A stretch of 64,000 bases of DNA from Streptomyces massasporeus. Its GTDB lineage: Bacteria > Actinomycetota > Actinomycetes > Streptomycetales > Streptomycetaceae. The stretch is taken from assembly GCF_014648995.1 (NCBI RefSeq), contig NZ_BMSE01000011.1, forward strand, positions 124,001-188,000, read 5' to 3'. The notes under the pieces were generated by a model, which saw nothing but the letters and a program-made list of their open reading frames with translations, was not told where the DNA came from and did no database searches. Of the stretch, positions 7,201 to 16,242 are shown piece by piece. The position numbers were made by a program, and so were the translations under genes. Positions within the stretch are counted from its first letter, which is position 1. Each line of letters begins with the position of its first letter.

Positions 7201-9048
7201 GTGTCGCTCTTCACTCGCTCCCGTCAGCTTTCGGACACGACCGAGAGCGGGGCGGAACCGGATGACGACACCGGTACGGCGGAACCGGAGGGGGGCACCG
7301 GTACGGCGGGACCGGAGGGCGGGACCGGTGCGGCGGACGCCCCGGAGAGTGCCACTCCGGCACAGCGGACCGCATCCGCGCCGTCGCCGACGACCAAGCC
7401 CGGCTGGTTCGGCTGGCGGCGCCGCTACCCCCGGACGGCGCGGGGCGTCTCCGTCGGTACGACCGTGCTGGCCGGTGCCCTGGTGCTGTTCGCGCTGCTC
7501 GTGCCGAACCGGATCGAGCGCATCGAGTTCGCGTCGTTCGTCCGCATCCCCGCCGAGGGCGTGCTGCTCGCCGGGCTGCTGCTCGCGCTGCCGTCGAAGC
7601 CCCGACGCATCACGGCGGTCGTCACGGGCGTGTTCCTGGGCCTGCTCACGGTGCTGAAGTTCGTCGACATGGGCTTCTACCAGATCCTGGCCCGGCCCTT
7701 CGACCTGGTCCTCGACTGGATCCTGATCGAGAACGGCACGGACTTCCTGAGGGAGACGTTCGGCCGCACCGGCCAGGTGCTGGCCGTGACCGGCGTGATC
7801 GTCCTGTTCGTCGCCCTGCTCGTCCTCACGACGCTCGCGGTGGTGCGGCTGACGAACCTGATGGTCCGGCACCGGCCCGCCGCCGGCCGCACGGTCCTGA
7901 TCCTCGGCACGGCGTGGATCACCTGCATGACCCTGGGGGTGGAGATCGGTACCGTGCCGGTCGCCACGAAGGGCAACGCCGAGTTCCTGGGCAACCGGGT
8001 GGAGCAGGTGCGTGCGGGGCTCGCGGACGCCCGGGTCTTCGAGAAGCAGGCCTCGGTGGACGCCTTCGCGAAGACGCCGCCCGACCAGCTGCTCACGGGG
8101 CTGCGCGGCAAGGACGTCCTGTTCACCTTCATCGAGAGCTACGGCAGGGTCGCGATCGACGACCCGGCGATGGCGCAGCAGACCGACGCCGTGCTCAAGG
8201 AGGGCACCGGCAGGCTGAAGGCGGCCGGGTTCGAGTCGCGCAGCGGCTGGCTGCAGTCGCCGGTGACGGGCGCGGGCAGCTGGCTGGCCCACTCGACGTT
8301 CCTGTCCGGGCTGTGGATCAAGAACCAGCAGCGGTACCGCAGTCTCACCACGAGCGATCGCATGACGCTGACGAACTACTTCGGCAAGACCGGGGCCTGG
8401 CGGACCGTCGGCGTCGTGCCGGGTGTGCGGCGGGCCTGGCCGGAGGGCAAGTACTTCGGCCTGGACCACATCTACGACTCCGAGCACCTCGGCTACCACG
8501 GCCCGTACTTCAGCTGGACGCCCGTGCCCGACCAGTTCAGCATGGAGGCCTTCGAGCGGCTGGAGCACGGCAAGAAGGACCGCGAGCCGATCATGGCGGA
8601 GATCATCCTGGCCTCCAGCCACAACCCCTGGTCCCCCATCGCCCACATGATCGACTGGAACGACCTCGGCGACGGCTCGGTGTTCCACCGGATCAAGAAG
8701 GAGGGCACCAACCCCACGGAGGTCTGGAAGGACCCGGAGAAGGTGCGTGCCGAGTACCGCAAGGCCATCGAGTACTCGATCCGCAGCCTCACCGAGTGGG
8801 TCGAGCGCTACGGCGACGACGACACGGTGCTGGTCTTCCTCGGTGACCACCAGCCGGTGCCGACCGTCACCGCCGGGGACACCGGCAAGGACGTGCCAGT
8901 GACGATCGTCGCCCACGACAAGAAGGTCCTGGACCGGGTCGCCGACTGGGGCTGGACGGACGGTCTCAAGCCGGCCGAGAACGCGCCGCGGTGGGGCATG
9001 GACAAGTTCCGAGACCGCTTCATGACGGCGTACGGGCCGCAGGGCTGA
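7201..9048 (+). CDS. LtaS-like/sulfatase-family membrane protein
   Basis: 615 residues from a GTG with GGAAGG upstream. An acidic low-complexity N-terminus (about residues 15-65) precedes five probable membrane helices (about 83-102, 117-131, 137-154, 195-216 and 230-247). An extracytoplasmic alkaline-phosphatase-type domain follows from about residue 303. Metal-site candidates are E312 in FTFIESYG and D549-H550 in FLGDHQPVP. The nucleophile position reads GAGSWLAHST, so S360 or the nearby threonine would replace the LtaS threonine. This suggests transfer of phosphoglycerol or a related group to a surface polymer. The exact substrate is unknown. Confidence 0.75.
   Translation: MSLFTRSRQLSDTTESGAEPDDDTGTAEPEGGTGTAGPEGGTGAADAPESATPAQRTASAPSPTTKPGWFGWRRRYPRTARGVSVGTTVLAGALVLFALLVPNRIERIEFASFVRIPAEGVLLAGLLLALPSKPRRITAVVTGVFLGLLTVLKFVDMGFYQILARPFDLVLDWILIENGTDFLRETFGRTGQVLAVTGVIVLFVALLVLTTLAVVRLTNLMVRHRPAAGRTVLILGTAWITCMTLGVEIGTVPVATKGNAEFLGNRVEQVRAGLADARVFEKQASVDAFAKTPPDQLLTGLRGKDVLFTFIESYGRVAIDDPAMAQQTDAVLKEGTGRLKAAGFESRSGWLQSPVTGAGSWLAHSTFLSGLWIKNQQRYRSLTTSDRMTLTNYFGKTGAWRTVGVVPGVRRAWPEGKYFGLDHIYDSEHLGYHGPYFSWTPVPDQFSMEAFERLEHGKKDREPIMAEIILASSHNPWSPIAHMIDWNDLGDGSVFHRIKKEGTNPTEVWKDPEKVRAEYRKAIEYSIRSLTEWVERYGDDDTVLVFLGDHQPVPTVTAGDTGKDVPVTIVAHDKKVLDRVADWGWTDGLKPAENAPRWGMDKFRDRFMTAYGPQG
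7270..7337 (+). repeat. 27-bp coding tandem repeat (about 2.5 units)
   Basis: Two full units begin at 7270 and 7297 with ACCGGTACGGCGG, and a diverged third begins at 7324. They encode TGTAEPEGG, TGTAGPEGG and TGAADAPES in the N-terminal tail of the LtaS-like protein. A multiple-of-three unit allows length change without a frameshift. Confidence 0.7.
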
Positions 9049-9742
9049 GGAACTCCGCCACGGCCGCGAGGAACTCCTTCGGCCGGGTCTCGTGCACGAG
9101 ATGCCCCGCGTCGAGGGTGACGTGCCGTGCGTCGGGGAGCAGTTCGGCGAACGCGGCGATCTGCTCCTGCGGGATCGGGCTGCTCGGCCCGCCACCGATC
9201 AGCAGCGTGGGCATGGTGATCCGGCCCATGTGGTCCCACCACATGGGATTCGGTGCGTTGCGCTGTTCGTCGGTGGCGAGGATCATCGCCCAGTCGTACG
9301 GGGTCTCCACGCTGGGCCGTTCGGCGGGTGGGCGCGGCGGGTCCAGCGGGAAGGGCGCGGGCACGTCCTCCAGGACGAGCCGTCGCACGAGCCCGGGACT
9401 GCGCTGGGCAAGCAGGTAGGCGACCGCGCCGCCGAGCGAGTGGCCCACGACGTCGGCGCGGTCGATGCCGAGCACGCCGAGGAGGGCGTGGATGTCGTCG
9501 CGCATGGTCTCGTACGCGTATCCGCCGGGCCGGTCGCTCCGGCCGTGTCCGCGCAGATCGGGCGCGTACACACGGCGGGGTCCGGCGGGCCCGGTGGCCA
9601 GGGCCGGGGCGATCGACGCCCAGTCGGCGCCGTCGGCCCCGCGGGCGTGCAGCAGGACGAGAGGCTCCGCGTCCCGCGGTCCCCAGACGCGGTAGGCCTG
9701 CGTGATGCCGTTCGCCTGCGCGGTGCGCGGTGCTGTGTCCAT
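9020..9742 (-). CDS. Alpha/beta hydrolase
   Basis: 240 residues. The ATG at 9742 was chosen, and an upstream in-frame GTG at 9751 is equally possible. The fold is visible as LVLLHARGADGADW (oxyanion region), PDLRGHGRSD, the nucleophile elbow VGHSLGGAVAY, and a late aspartate and histidine (LPDARHVTLDAGHLVHE). There is no signal peptide, so it is cytoplasmic. Its 3' end overlaps the convergent LtaS-like gene by 29 bases. Substrate is unknown; haloalkane, ester or lactone hydrolysis are all possible. Confidence 0.8.
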   Translation of the reverse strand: MDTAPRTAQANGITQAYRVWGPRDAEPLVLLHARGADGADWASIAPALATGPAGPRRVYAPDLRGHGRSDRPGGYAYETMRDDIHALLGVLGIDRADVVGHSLGGAVAYLLAQRSPGLVRRLVLEDVPAPFPLDPPRPPAERPSVETPYDWAMILATDEQRNAPNPMWWDHMGRITMPTLLIGGGPSSPIPQEQIAAFAELLPDARHVTLDAGHLVHETRPKEFLAAVAEFLSPAARTPS

Positions 9743-9814
9743 GCCGGGCACGGTAGGCGAAGCGTGCCCGGGAGCCGCGTCCGCTCTGCCGACAGCAGAG
9801 GCGCGCGTCCGTGG

Positions 9815-10648
9815 TCAGGAGAAGAAGGCGGCCACCCGCCGCGTGAACCCTTGCGGGTCGTCGAGCCACGGGTAGTGACCCGCTCCCGGCTGCACCGCGA
9901 ACTCGGCCGCCGGGAAGGCGTCCGCGGCACGCCGGGCGAGCGCCGGAGTCGGACCGCCGTCGACCTCACCGGCCAGGACGAGCACGGGAGTTCTCACCCG
10001 GGCCAGCGCACTCCGCGTCTCGGCAGGGTCGTAGGCGCCGTCGCCACCGTAGACATCCGCCGCGTCGTCGTTGGTCTCGGTCTCCTCGCGGTCGGCGTGG
10101 GCCCGGGCGGTGTCGTCCCAGCGCCCGTGGAAGAACGGGAGGAACACCGGATCAAAGCCACCGGTGCCGTCCAGCCAGGCCTCGAACGCCGGGAACGCAT
10201 CCGGGAACCAGGGTTCCGACGCCCGCAGTCGTGCCGCCGCCAGCCGGTCCGCGGCCGTGGCCGGCAGCCCCAGCGCCCACGGGGTGGCGGTGACCAGGGC
10301 CAGCCGTCCCAGCCGCTCCGGATGGCGGGCCGCGTACAGCATGGCCAGGCTGCCGCCCGCCGAGTGCGCGAGCACGTCCATCCGCTCCAGGCCCAGATGG
10401 CGCCGCAGCGCCTCGACGTCGTCCACGAGCCGGTCGCAGCGGTACGTCCCGGGATCCGCGGGCTTCTCGGACTCCCCCGTGCCGCGCAGGTCGAGGAGTA
10501 CCAACCGCCGGTGGACGTCCAGTCCGCCCAGGTCTCCCAGGTAGGCGGAGGCCCGCATGGGCCCTCCGGGCAGCACGACGAGCGGCTCGCCCTCACCGCG
10601 CAGGTGGAAGGCCAGCCGGGTCCCGTCCGGGGCACTGAAGATCGGCAT
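9815..10648 (-). CDS. Alpha/beta hydrolase, proline-iminopeptidase-like
   Basis: 277 residues. Motifs are VVLPGGPMRASAYLGDL, the strand LVLLDLRGTGESEKP, the nucleophile LAHSAGGSLAMLYAARHPERL, and a terminal acid and histidine (VLVLAGEVDGG ... QPGAGHYPWLDDP). The HGGP-like opening (LPGGPM) and RGTGES are usual in the proline iminopeptidase/S33 group. It is followed by the other hydrolase gene on the same strand, after a 72-base gap. No secretion signal is present. Confidence 0.8.
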   Translation of the reverse strand: MPIFSAPDGTRLAFHLRGEGEPLVVLPGGPMRASAYLGDLGGLDVHRRLVLLDLRGTGESEKPADPGTYRCDRLVDDVEALRRHLGLERMDVLAHSAGGSLAMLYAARHPERLGRLALVTATPWALGLPATAADRLAAARLRASEPWFPDAFPAFEAWLDGTGGFDPVFLPFFHGRWDDTARAHADREETETNDDAADVYGGDGAYDPAETRSALARVRTPVLVLAGEVDGGPTPALARRAADAFPAAEFAVQPGAGHYPWLDDPQGFTRRVAAFFS

Positions 10649-10708
10649 GGCGTCGATCCTGGCGTCCGGAGCCGGGCCGGCACAACCCGGTTCTCCGGCC
10701 CGTGCGCG

Positions 10709-12211
10709 CTACCCGTTCCCGAGGTCGTTCCTCAGTTCCCGCTTGAGGATCTTCCCGCTGGCGTTGCGCGGGAGTCCGTCCACGAACACCACGCGCTTGG
10801 GGGCCTTGAAGGGGGCGAGTCGTTCGCGGACGTGGTCGATCAGTTCCGTCTCCGAGACCTCGCCGCGCGGGACGACCACGGCGGTCACCGCCTCGATCCA
10901 GCGCTCGTCCGGCAGGCCCACCACCGCGGCCTCGGCGACGCCGGGGTGGGTGTACAGGGCGTCCTCGACCTGGCGTGAGGCGATGACGACACCGCCGGAG
11001 TTGATGACGTCCTTGACCCGGTCGACGATCGTGAAGTAGCCGTGCGCGTCGCGTACGGCGAGGTCGCCGGAGCGGAACCAGCCGTCGCGGAAGGCCTCGG
11101 CGGTCTCCTCGGGCTTGTCCCAGTAGCCCTCGCACAGTTGGGGGGAGCGGTAGACGATCTCGCCGGGGGTGCCGTCGGGGACGTCCTTGCCGTCCTCGTC
11201 GACCACACGGGCGTCGACGAACAGGACGGGCCGGCCGCAGGAGTCCAGGCGGCCCTTGTGTTCGCCGGGTGCGAGAACCGTGGCCAGCGGGCCGATCTCA
11301 CTCTGCCCGAAGCAGTTGTAGAAGGCCAGGTCGGGCAGGCGTTCCCGCAGCCGTTCGAGTACCGGGACCGGCATGATCGACGCGCCGTAGTACGCCTTGC
11401 GCAGGCCGCTCAGGTCGCGGGTGGGGAAGTCGGGGCGGTGGGACAGGGCGATCCAGACGGTGGGCGGCGCGAAGAGGCTGTCCGCGCGGCCCGCCTCGAT
11501 CAGGTCGAAGAGCCGGTCGCCGTCGGGTGCGTCGAGGATGATGTTCGTCGCGCCGACGGCGAGGTAGGGCAGCAGGAAGACGTGCATCTGCGCCGAGTGG
11601 TACAGCGGCAGGGAGTGCGCGGGGCGGTCGCCCGCACTGAGGTCGAGGGCGGTGATGGCGCTCAGGTACTCGTGCACCAGGGCCCGGTGCGTCATCATCG
11701 CGCCCTTGGGCAGGGCGGTCGTCCCGGACGTGTACAGCAGTTGCACCAGGTCCTCGGTGCGCGGCTCGGGTCCGTCGTACGCGGGCGCCTGCGGCAGCCG
11801 TGCGAGCAGCGAGTCGTCCGCGTCCCGCAGCGCCAGCGTCCGCACGTCGTCCGGAAGTCGTGCGGCCAGGTCCGGGTCGGTGAGGACCAGGGCGCTGCCG
11901 GACTGGCCGACGATGTAGGCGAGGTCGTCGCCGGTCAGGTTCTGGTTGACGGGGACGTGCACCAGACCCGCGCGAGCGCAGGCGAGGAAGGCGATCAGGT
12001 AGGCGTCGGAGTTGTGGCCGTAGGCACCGACCCGCTCCCCGCGCCTCAGCCCCTGGTCGAGGAGGACACTCGCCGCGCGGGAGACGGCGGTGTCGAGTTC
12101 GTCGTACGTCCAGGTCCGTTGGGCGTACTCCACCGCGACGCGCGCCGGTGTGCGCCGGGCGCTGCGCCGCAGGACTCCGTCGACCGTGCTGCCTTGTCCG
12201 GGCGTCGTCAT
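10709..12211 (-). CDS. Long-chain-fatty-acid-CoA ligase family protein
   Basis: 500 residues from the ATG at 12211, which has GAGG about ten bases upstream; a further in-frame start lies at 12232. ANL motifs are LLYTSGTTALPKGAMMTH (A3), FYNCFGQSEIGPLATVL (A5), WFRSGDLAVRDAHGYFTIVDRVKDVINSGG (A7-A8, split by normal sequence) and LPRNASGKILKRELR (A10, with the catalytic lysine). It is divergent from the secreted acylase gene, with a 189-base gap. A fatty-acid substrate is likely. A role in re-activating acyl chains released by the acylase is only a contextual idea. Confidence 0.85.
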   Translation of the reverse strand: MTTPGQGSTVDGVLRRSARRTPARVAVEYAQRTWTYDELDTAVSRAASVLLDQGLRRGERVGAYGHNSDAYLIAFLACARAGLVHVPVNQNLTGDDLAYIVGQSGSALVLTDPDLAARLPDDVRTLALRDADDSLLARLPQAPAYDGPEPRTEDLVQLLYTSGTTALPKGAMMTHRALVHEYLSAITALDLSAGDRPAHSLPLYHSAQMHVFLLPYLAVGATNIILDAPDGDRLFDLIEAGRADSLFAPPTVWIALSHRPDFPTRDLSGLRKAYYGASIMPVPVLERLRERLPDLAFYNCFGQSEIGPLATVLAPGEHKGRLDSCGRPVLFVDARVVDEDGKDVPDGTPGEIVYRSPQLCEGYWDKPEETAEAFRDGWFRSGDLAVRDAHGYFTIVDRVKDVINSGGVVIASRQVEDALYTHPGVAEAAVVGLPDERWIEAVTAVVVPRGEVSETELIDHVRERLAPFKAPKRVVFVDGLPRNASGKILKRELRNDLGNG

Positions 12212-12400
12212 GACACATGATCCTCGGTTCACCGACCGATGAGGTCAAGGACCTCGGGCAGGGCGGGAGCCGGGGCCGGGCGAAGGAGCCCCGAGCAACC
12301 CTGCCGCCGCCGACGGCGTCCGCTGTCATGAAACCGACGGACGTTCGAATCAGGTTCGTACACTCGACACTCCTTTCCCTCGACGATGTTGGAGGGCACG

Positions 12401-14827
12401 ATGCGCAGTCGTCTGAGACGACTTGTCCTCGGGGCCACGGCCCTGTTCACCGCCGCGTCCGCGTTACCCGCGGCGGCCGCCACGACCGAGCAGCGAGCAG
12501 AGCAGCACCCTTCCCGCGACGGCATGTCCGCCGTCATCCGCTACACCGAGTACGGCATTCCGCACATCCTCGCGAAGAACTACGCGGACCTGGGCTTCGG
12601 TACGGGCTGGGCGCAGGCGGCCGACGAGGTGTGCACGCTCGCCGACGGCTTCGTGACCCTGCGGGGCGAGCGGTCCCGGTACTTCGGCGCCGACGCGCCC
12701 GCCGGCGGCGACCTCTCGGCGGCCAGGACGAACCTCGCCAGCGACCTGTACTTCCGCGGGGTCCGCGAGAGCGGCACCGCGGAGAAGCTGCTCGCCGAGC
12801 GGGCGCCCGTGGGGCCGAGCCGTGAGGTCCGGAACATGATGCGGGGCTGGGCCGCCGGTTACAACGCATGGCTGAAGCAGAAGAAGGTCACGGATCCGGC
12901 CTGCGCGGGCGCCTCCTGGGTCCGGCCGGTCACCGAGCTGGACGTGGCGGCCCGTGGCCTGGCCATCGCCTCGATATCCGGCGAGGGGCGGTTCGTGGAC
13001 ACGATCACCGCGGCGCAACCGCCGGCCGCAGGCACGGCCGTCTCCGGTGCTCCGTCCGCCCGCACGCCCGGCGCGAAGGCCGTGGCGAAGGCGGCGGACG
13101 AGCTGTGGGGTGACCCCGGCATGGGCTCCAACGCGGTCGCCTTCCGCGGTGACCGGGCGGCGAACGGCCGCGGCCTGCTGCTGGGCAACCCTCACTACCC
13201 GTGGGACGGCGGGCGCCGGTTCTGGCAGTCGCAGCAGACGATCCCGGGCGAGCTGAACGTGTCCGGCGGCTCCCTGCTCGGCACCCCGGCGATCTCCATC
13301 GGGTTCAACGCACATGTGGCGTGGAGCCATACCGTCTCCACCGGCATCCCGGCCAACTTTCACCAGCTGACGCTCGATCCGGCCGATCCCACGACATACC
13401 TCGTGGACGGCAGGCCGGAACGCATGAAGAAGCGGACCGTGACGGTCTCCGTGAAGGACGGCGCACCGGTCACCCGCACCCAGTGGTGGACCCGCTACGG
13501 CCCCGTCGTCACTTCCCTCAGTCCCCAGGTCCCGCTGCCGTGGACCGGGAGGACGGCGTACGCCCTCAACGACCCGAACGCAGCGAACCTGCGCTTCGCC
13601 GACACCTCGCTCGGCTTCAGCAAGGCGCGCGGCACGGGCGACGTCCTCGCCTCGCTCGACCGGCACCAGGGCATCCCCTGGGTGAACACGATCGCCGCCG
13701 ACCGTGCGGGGCACTCCCTCTACACCCAGTCCCAGGTACTTCCCCGCGTCACCGACGAGTTGGCCGGGCGCTGCTCGACGGAACTCGGCAGGACCACGTA
13801 TCCGGCGTCCGGGATCGCGATCCTCGACGGCTCACGCGGCGACTGCGCGCTCGGCAGCGACCCCGGCGCCGTCGTGCCGGGGATCTTCGGTCCGTCGAGG
13901 ATGCCGACGCTGAAGGACGCCCCCTACGCGGAGAACTCCAACGGCACCGCGTGGATGACCAATGCCGACCGGCCGCTCACCGGATACGAGCGGATCTTCG
14001 GCACGGTGGGCACCCAGCTCGGCCTGCGCACCCGGGGCGCGATCGAGGACGTGGCGGCGATGGCGGACCGCGGCGGCCTGACCGTACGGGACCTGCAACG
14101 GCAGCAGTTCGCCAACCGGGTGCCCGCCGGTGATCTCGCCGGCGGGGACGTGGCACGGGCGTGCGCCGCACTGCCCGGCGGTACGGCGACGGGCAGCGAC
14201 GGCAAGGCCGTCGATGTGTCCGGCGCCTGCGGCGTGCTGAAGGCGTGGGACCGCACCATGGACACCGGCAGCCGGGGAGCGCTGCTCTTCGACCGGTTCT
14301 GGCGCAGGCTCGAACAGGCCGTGCCTGCCGACCGGTTGTGGAAGGTGCCGTTCTCGGCGGCGGACCCGGTCCGCACCCCGAACACCCTGAACACGGACGC
14401 TCCCGGCTTCCCCACCGCTCTCGCCGACACGGTCGCCGAGCTGCGGGGCGCGGGCATCGCGCTCGACGCGCCGCTCGGCGCGCACCAGTTCGTCGTTCGC
14501 GACGGGCAGCGCCTGCCGGTGCCGGGTGGCGCGGGCCGGCTCGGCGTGTGGAACGTGATCGAGCCGACGTGGGACGCGGCCGGCGGCGGCTACACGGAGG
14601 TGCCCTTCGGCAGCAGCCATCTGCAGGCGGTCGGCTGGGACGGCAGCCGCTGCCCGGTGGCGCGCACGCTGCTGACGTACTCGCAGTCGTCGAACCCGAA
14701 GTCGCCGCACTTCGCCGATCAGACGCGGCTGTTCTCCGGTGAGAAGTGGGTGGCGTCGCGCTTCTGCGAGAAGGACATCATGTCCTCGCCGAAGCTGAAG
14801 GTCGTGCGGGTGCACGAGCGCCGCTGA
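12401..14827 (+). CDS. Secreted penicillin-acylase-family amidase, AHL/lipopeptide acylase-like
   Basis: 808 residues. The second ATG (12401) is preferred because GGAGG lies five bases before it. The signal peptide is MRSRLRRLVLGATALFTAAS followed by ALPAAAA. An alpha chain of about 210 residues precedes the Ntn autocleavage site GMG-SNAVAF, giving S243 as new N-terminus and nucleophile, followed by LLLGNPHYPW. The beta chain contains FNAHVAWSHTVSTG and NSNGTAWMTN. Size and layout match Streptomyces aculeacin A acylase, cyclic-lipopeptide acylase and the AHL acylase AhlM. It probably removes the fatty-acyl group from secreted lipopeptides or acyl-homoserine lactones. Which of these is its substrate cannot be read from the sequence. 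Confidence 0.87.
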   Translation: MRSRLRRLVLGATALFTAASALPAAAATTEQRAEQHPSRDGMSAVIRYTEYGIPHILAKNYADLGFGTGWAQAADEVCTLADGFVTLRGERSRYFGADAPAGGDLSAARTNLASDLYFRGVRESGTAEKLLAERAPVGPSREVRNMMRGWAAGYNAWLKQKKVTDPACAGASWVRPVTELDVAARGLAIASISGEGRFVDTITAAQPPAAGTAVSGAPSARTPGAKAVAKAADELWGDPGMGSNAVAFRGDRAANGRGLLLGNPHYPWDGGRRFWQSQQTIPGELNVSGGSLLGTPAISIGFNAHVAWSHTVSTGIPANFHQLTLDPADPTTYLVDGRPERMKKRTVTVSVKDGAPVTRTQWWTRYGPVVTSLSPQVPLPWTGRTAYALNDPNAANLRFADTSLGFSKARGTGDVLASLDRHQGIPWVNTIAADRAGHSLYTQSQVLPRVTDELAGRCSTELGRTTYPASGIAILDGSRGDCALGSDPGAVVPGIFGPSRMPTLKDAPYAENSNGTAWMTNADRPLTGYERIFGTVGTQLGLRTRGAIEDVAAMADRGGLTVRDLQRQQFANRVPAGDLAGGDVARACAALPGGTATGSDGKAVDVSGACGVLKAWDRTMDTGSRGALLFDRFWRRLEQAVPADRLWKVPFSAADPVRTPNTLNTDAPGFPTALADTVAELRGAGIALDAPLGAHQFVVRDGQRLPVPGGAGRLGVWNVIEPTWDAAGGGYTEVPFGSSHLQAVGWDGSRCPVARTLLTYSQSSNPKSPHFADQTRLFSGEKWVASRFCEKDIMSSPKLKVVRVHERR

Positions 14828-14838
14828 CGGTGGGCGTG

Positions 14839-14864
14839 GGGTGCCGTCCCGTGGGGCGGCACCC
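14839..14864. terminator. Bidirectional hairpin terminator
   Basis: GGGTGCCG (14839-14846) pairs with CGGCACCC (14857-14864), and inner CCC/GGG pairing can extend the stem. It fills the 41-base gap between two convergent genes. There is no T-tract, as is common in Streptomyces. Confidence 0.6.
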
Positions 14865-14868
14865 TCGG

Positions 14869-16131
14869 TCATGCTCGGCGGGAGCCGTACATCAGCCGCC
14901 GCAGCACCACTTCGGCCGGGCCCCGGCGGCCGGCCCGTTCCAGGGCGTACGCTCCCGCGACCGTGACCAGCCAGACGGTGAGGGCGAAGAGCGCCATGGT
15001 CGCGCTGCTCAGGTGCTCGCCCAGGCCGAGCCCCCAGGCAGCCAGTACGGGGGCGAAGAGCAGGGAGTGGGCGAGGTAGCAGGACAGGGAGCGCTTGCCG
15101 ACGGAGGCCACGGCCGTCACCACCACAGTGGTGACACGCCCGCGGCGCCGGGTGGTCCACCGGTGTGCGACGAGGGCGACGGCCGCGACGTAGCCGAGGC
15201 CCGCGGCGTTGCCGGTGATGTCGCGCAGGACCATGAGCGCCCCGCTGTCGCTCTGCATCTCGTCCGTCACGTGCAGGACGCCGATGTGGGCGAGGGCGGC
15301 GGGCAGCGCGCCGAGCCAGCCGACGGCGATGCCGAGTACGGCCGTCCGGCGCAGCAGCGTGCGGTGGTCGCCGGGTTCCTCCAGGACGCGGCGGCGGGCG
15401 GCCCAGAAGCCGAGCAGGAAGATGACGTACCCGCCGGCGACGAGGGTCAGCGAGGCGGCGACGAAGGTGACGAACAGGCCCGTCTCCAGCCGTATGCCCG
15501 CCGCGGTGAGCCAGTCGCCCTCGTCCGGCGCGAAGGCCTTGAAGCCCGGTTCGGCCCCGGTGTCGCCGAACGTGCCCAGCTCGCCGCGGAGCAGGGCCGC
15601 GAGGGCGGGTCCGGCCGAGACGAGCAGGAGCAGGGCGATACCGGCCCTGATCCACCACTTCAGGGCACGTTCGCCGCGCCGCAGGAAGGCCGGGCCGAGG
15701 ACGAGGCTCAGGACGCCGTAGAAGCCGATGATGTCCCCCGCCATCAGCAGGGTGGCGTGCGTCAGGCCGATGACGATCAGCCAGAGGCTGCGCCTGCGCA
15801 GGACCTTCGCCACGGCGCGGCCGTCGGTGCCGGCGGCGGTCTGGCGGAGGTAGAGCTGCATCATGCCGTAGCCGAAGAGGAACGCGAAGAGCGGGTAGAC
15901 CCGCAGGTCCAGCACGATGATCATGGTGAACTGCGCGGCGTGGTCGACCCAGGAGCCGTCCACGGGCTGCCATCCGGAGGGTCCGCGCCGGGCCGCCCAG
16001 AGGTGGAAGGCGGTGTTGGACAGCACGATGCCCAGCAGCATGATCCCGCGGGCGAGATCGGGGGCGAGTGCCCGCTCGCCCTGCCGTGCGTCGCCCCGCC
16101 GCAGCGGTCCCTGTTCGGACGCGATCGTCAT
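14869..16131 (-). CDS. DUF418 multi-pass membrane protein (YeiB-like)
   Basis: 420 residues with about eight to ten predicted membrane helices. The N-terminal block PDLARGIMLLGIVLSNTAFHLW and the loop LRVYPLFAFLFGYGMMQLYLR are DUF418/DUF1624 landmarks. The C-terminal half contains KRSLSCYLAHSLLFAPVLAAWGLGLG, the conserved DUF418 core. The family is related to membrane acyltransferases of the OafA/HgsNAT type, but no function is established. It stands alone, between a convergent acylase gene and a same-strand ligase operon. Confidence 0.85.
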   Translation of the reverse strand: MTIASEQGPLRRGDARQGERALAPDLARGIMLLGIVLSNTAFHLWAARRGPSGWQPVDGSWVDHAAQFTMIIVLDLRVYPLFAFLFGYGMMQLYLRQTAAGTDGRAVAKVLRRRSLWLIVIGLTHATLLMAGDIIGFYGVLSLVLGPAFLRRGERALKWWIRAGIALLLLVSAGPALAALLRGELGTFGDTGAEPGFKAFAPDEGDWLTAAGIRLETGLFVTFVAASLTLVAGGYVIFLLGFWAARRRVLEEPGDHRTLLRRTAVLGIAVGWLGALPAALAHIGVLHVTDEMQSDSGALMVLRDITGNAAGLGYVAAVALVAHRWTTRRRGRVTTVVVTAVASVGKRSLSCYLAHSLLFAPVLAAWGLGLGEHLSSATMALFALTVWLVTVAGAYALERAGRRGPAEVVLRRLMYGSRRA

Positions 16132-16242
16132 GCCTCGACGCTAGGAAGGCGGGGGCCGGCCGGGTATCGGCCGGAGGGCGAGCAAGGGCCGACCAAAGGA
16201 TGACGCCCGCCCTCTGTCCAGCGACCAAAGCCGCGTGCCGCC

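Noticed and set aside
5455..9195. A very long - strand frame opposite the ligase and LtaS-like genes
   Set aside because: Sequence is low in motif content and antisense to two well-defined genes; it has no ribosome site or family resemblance.
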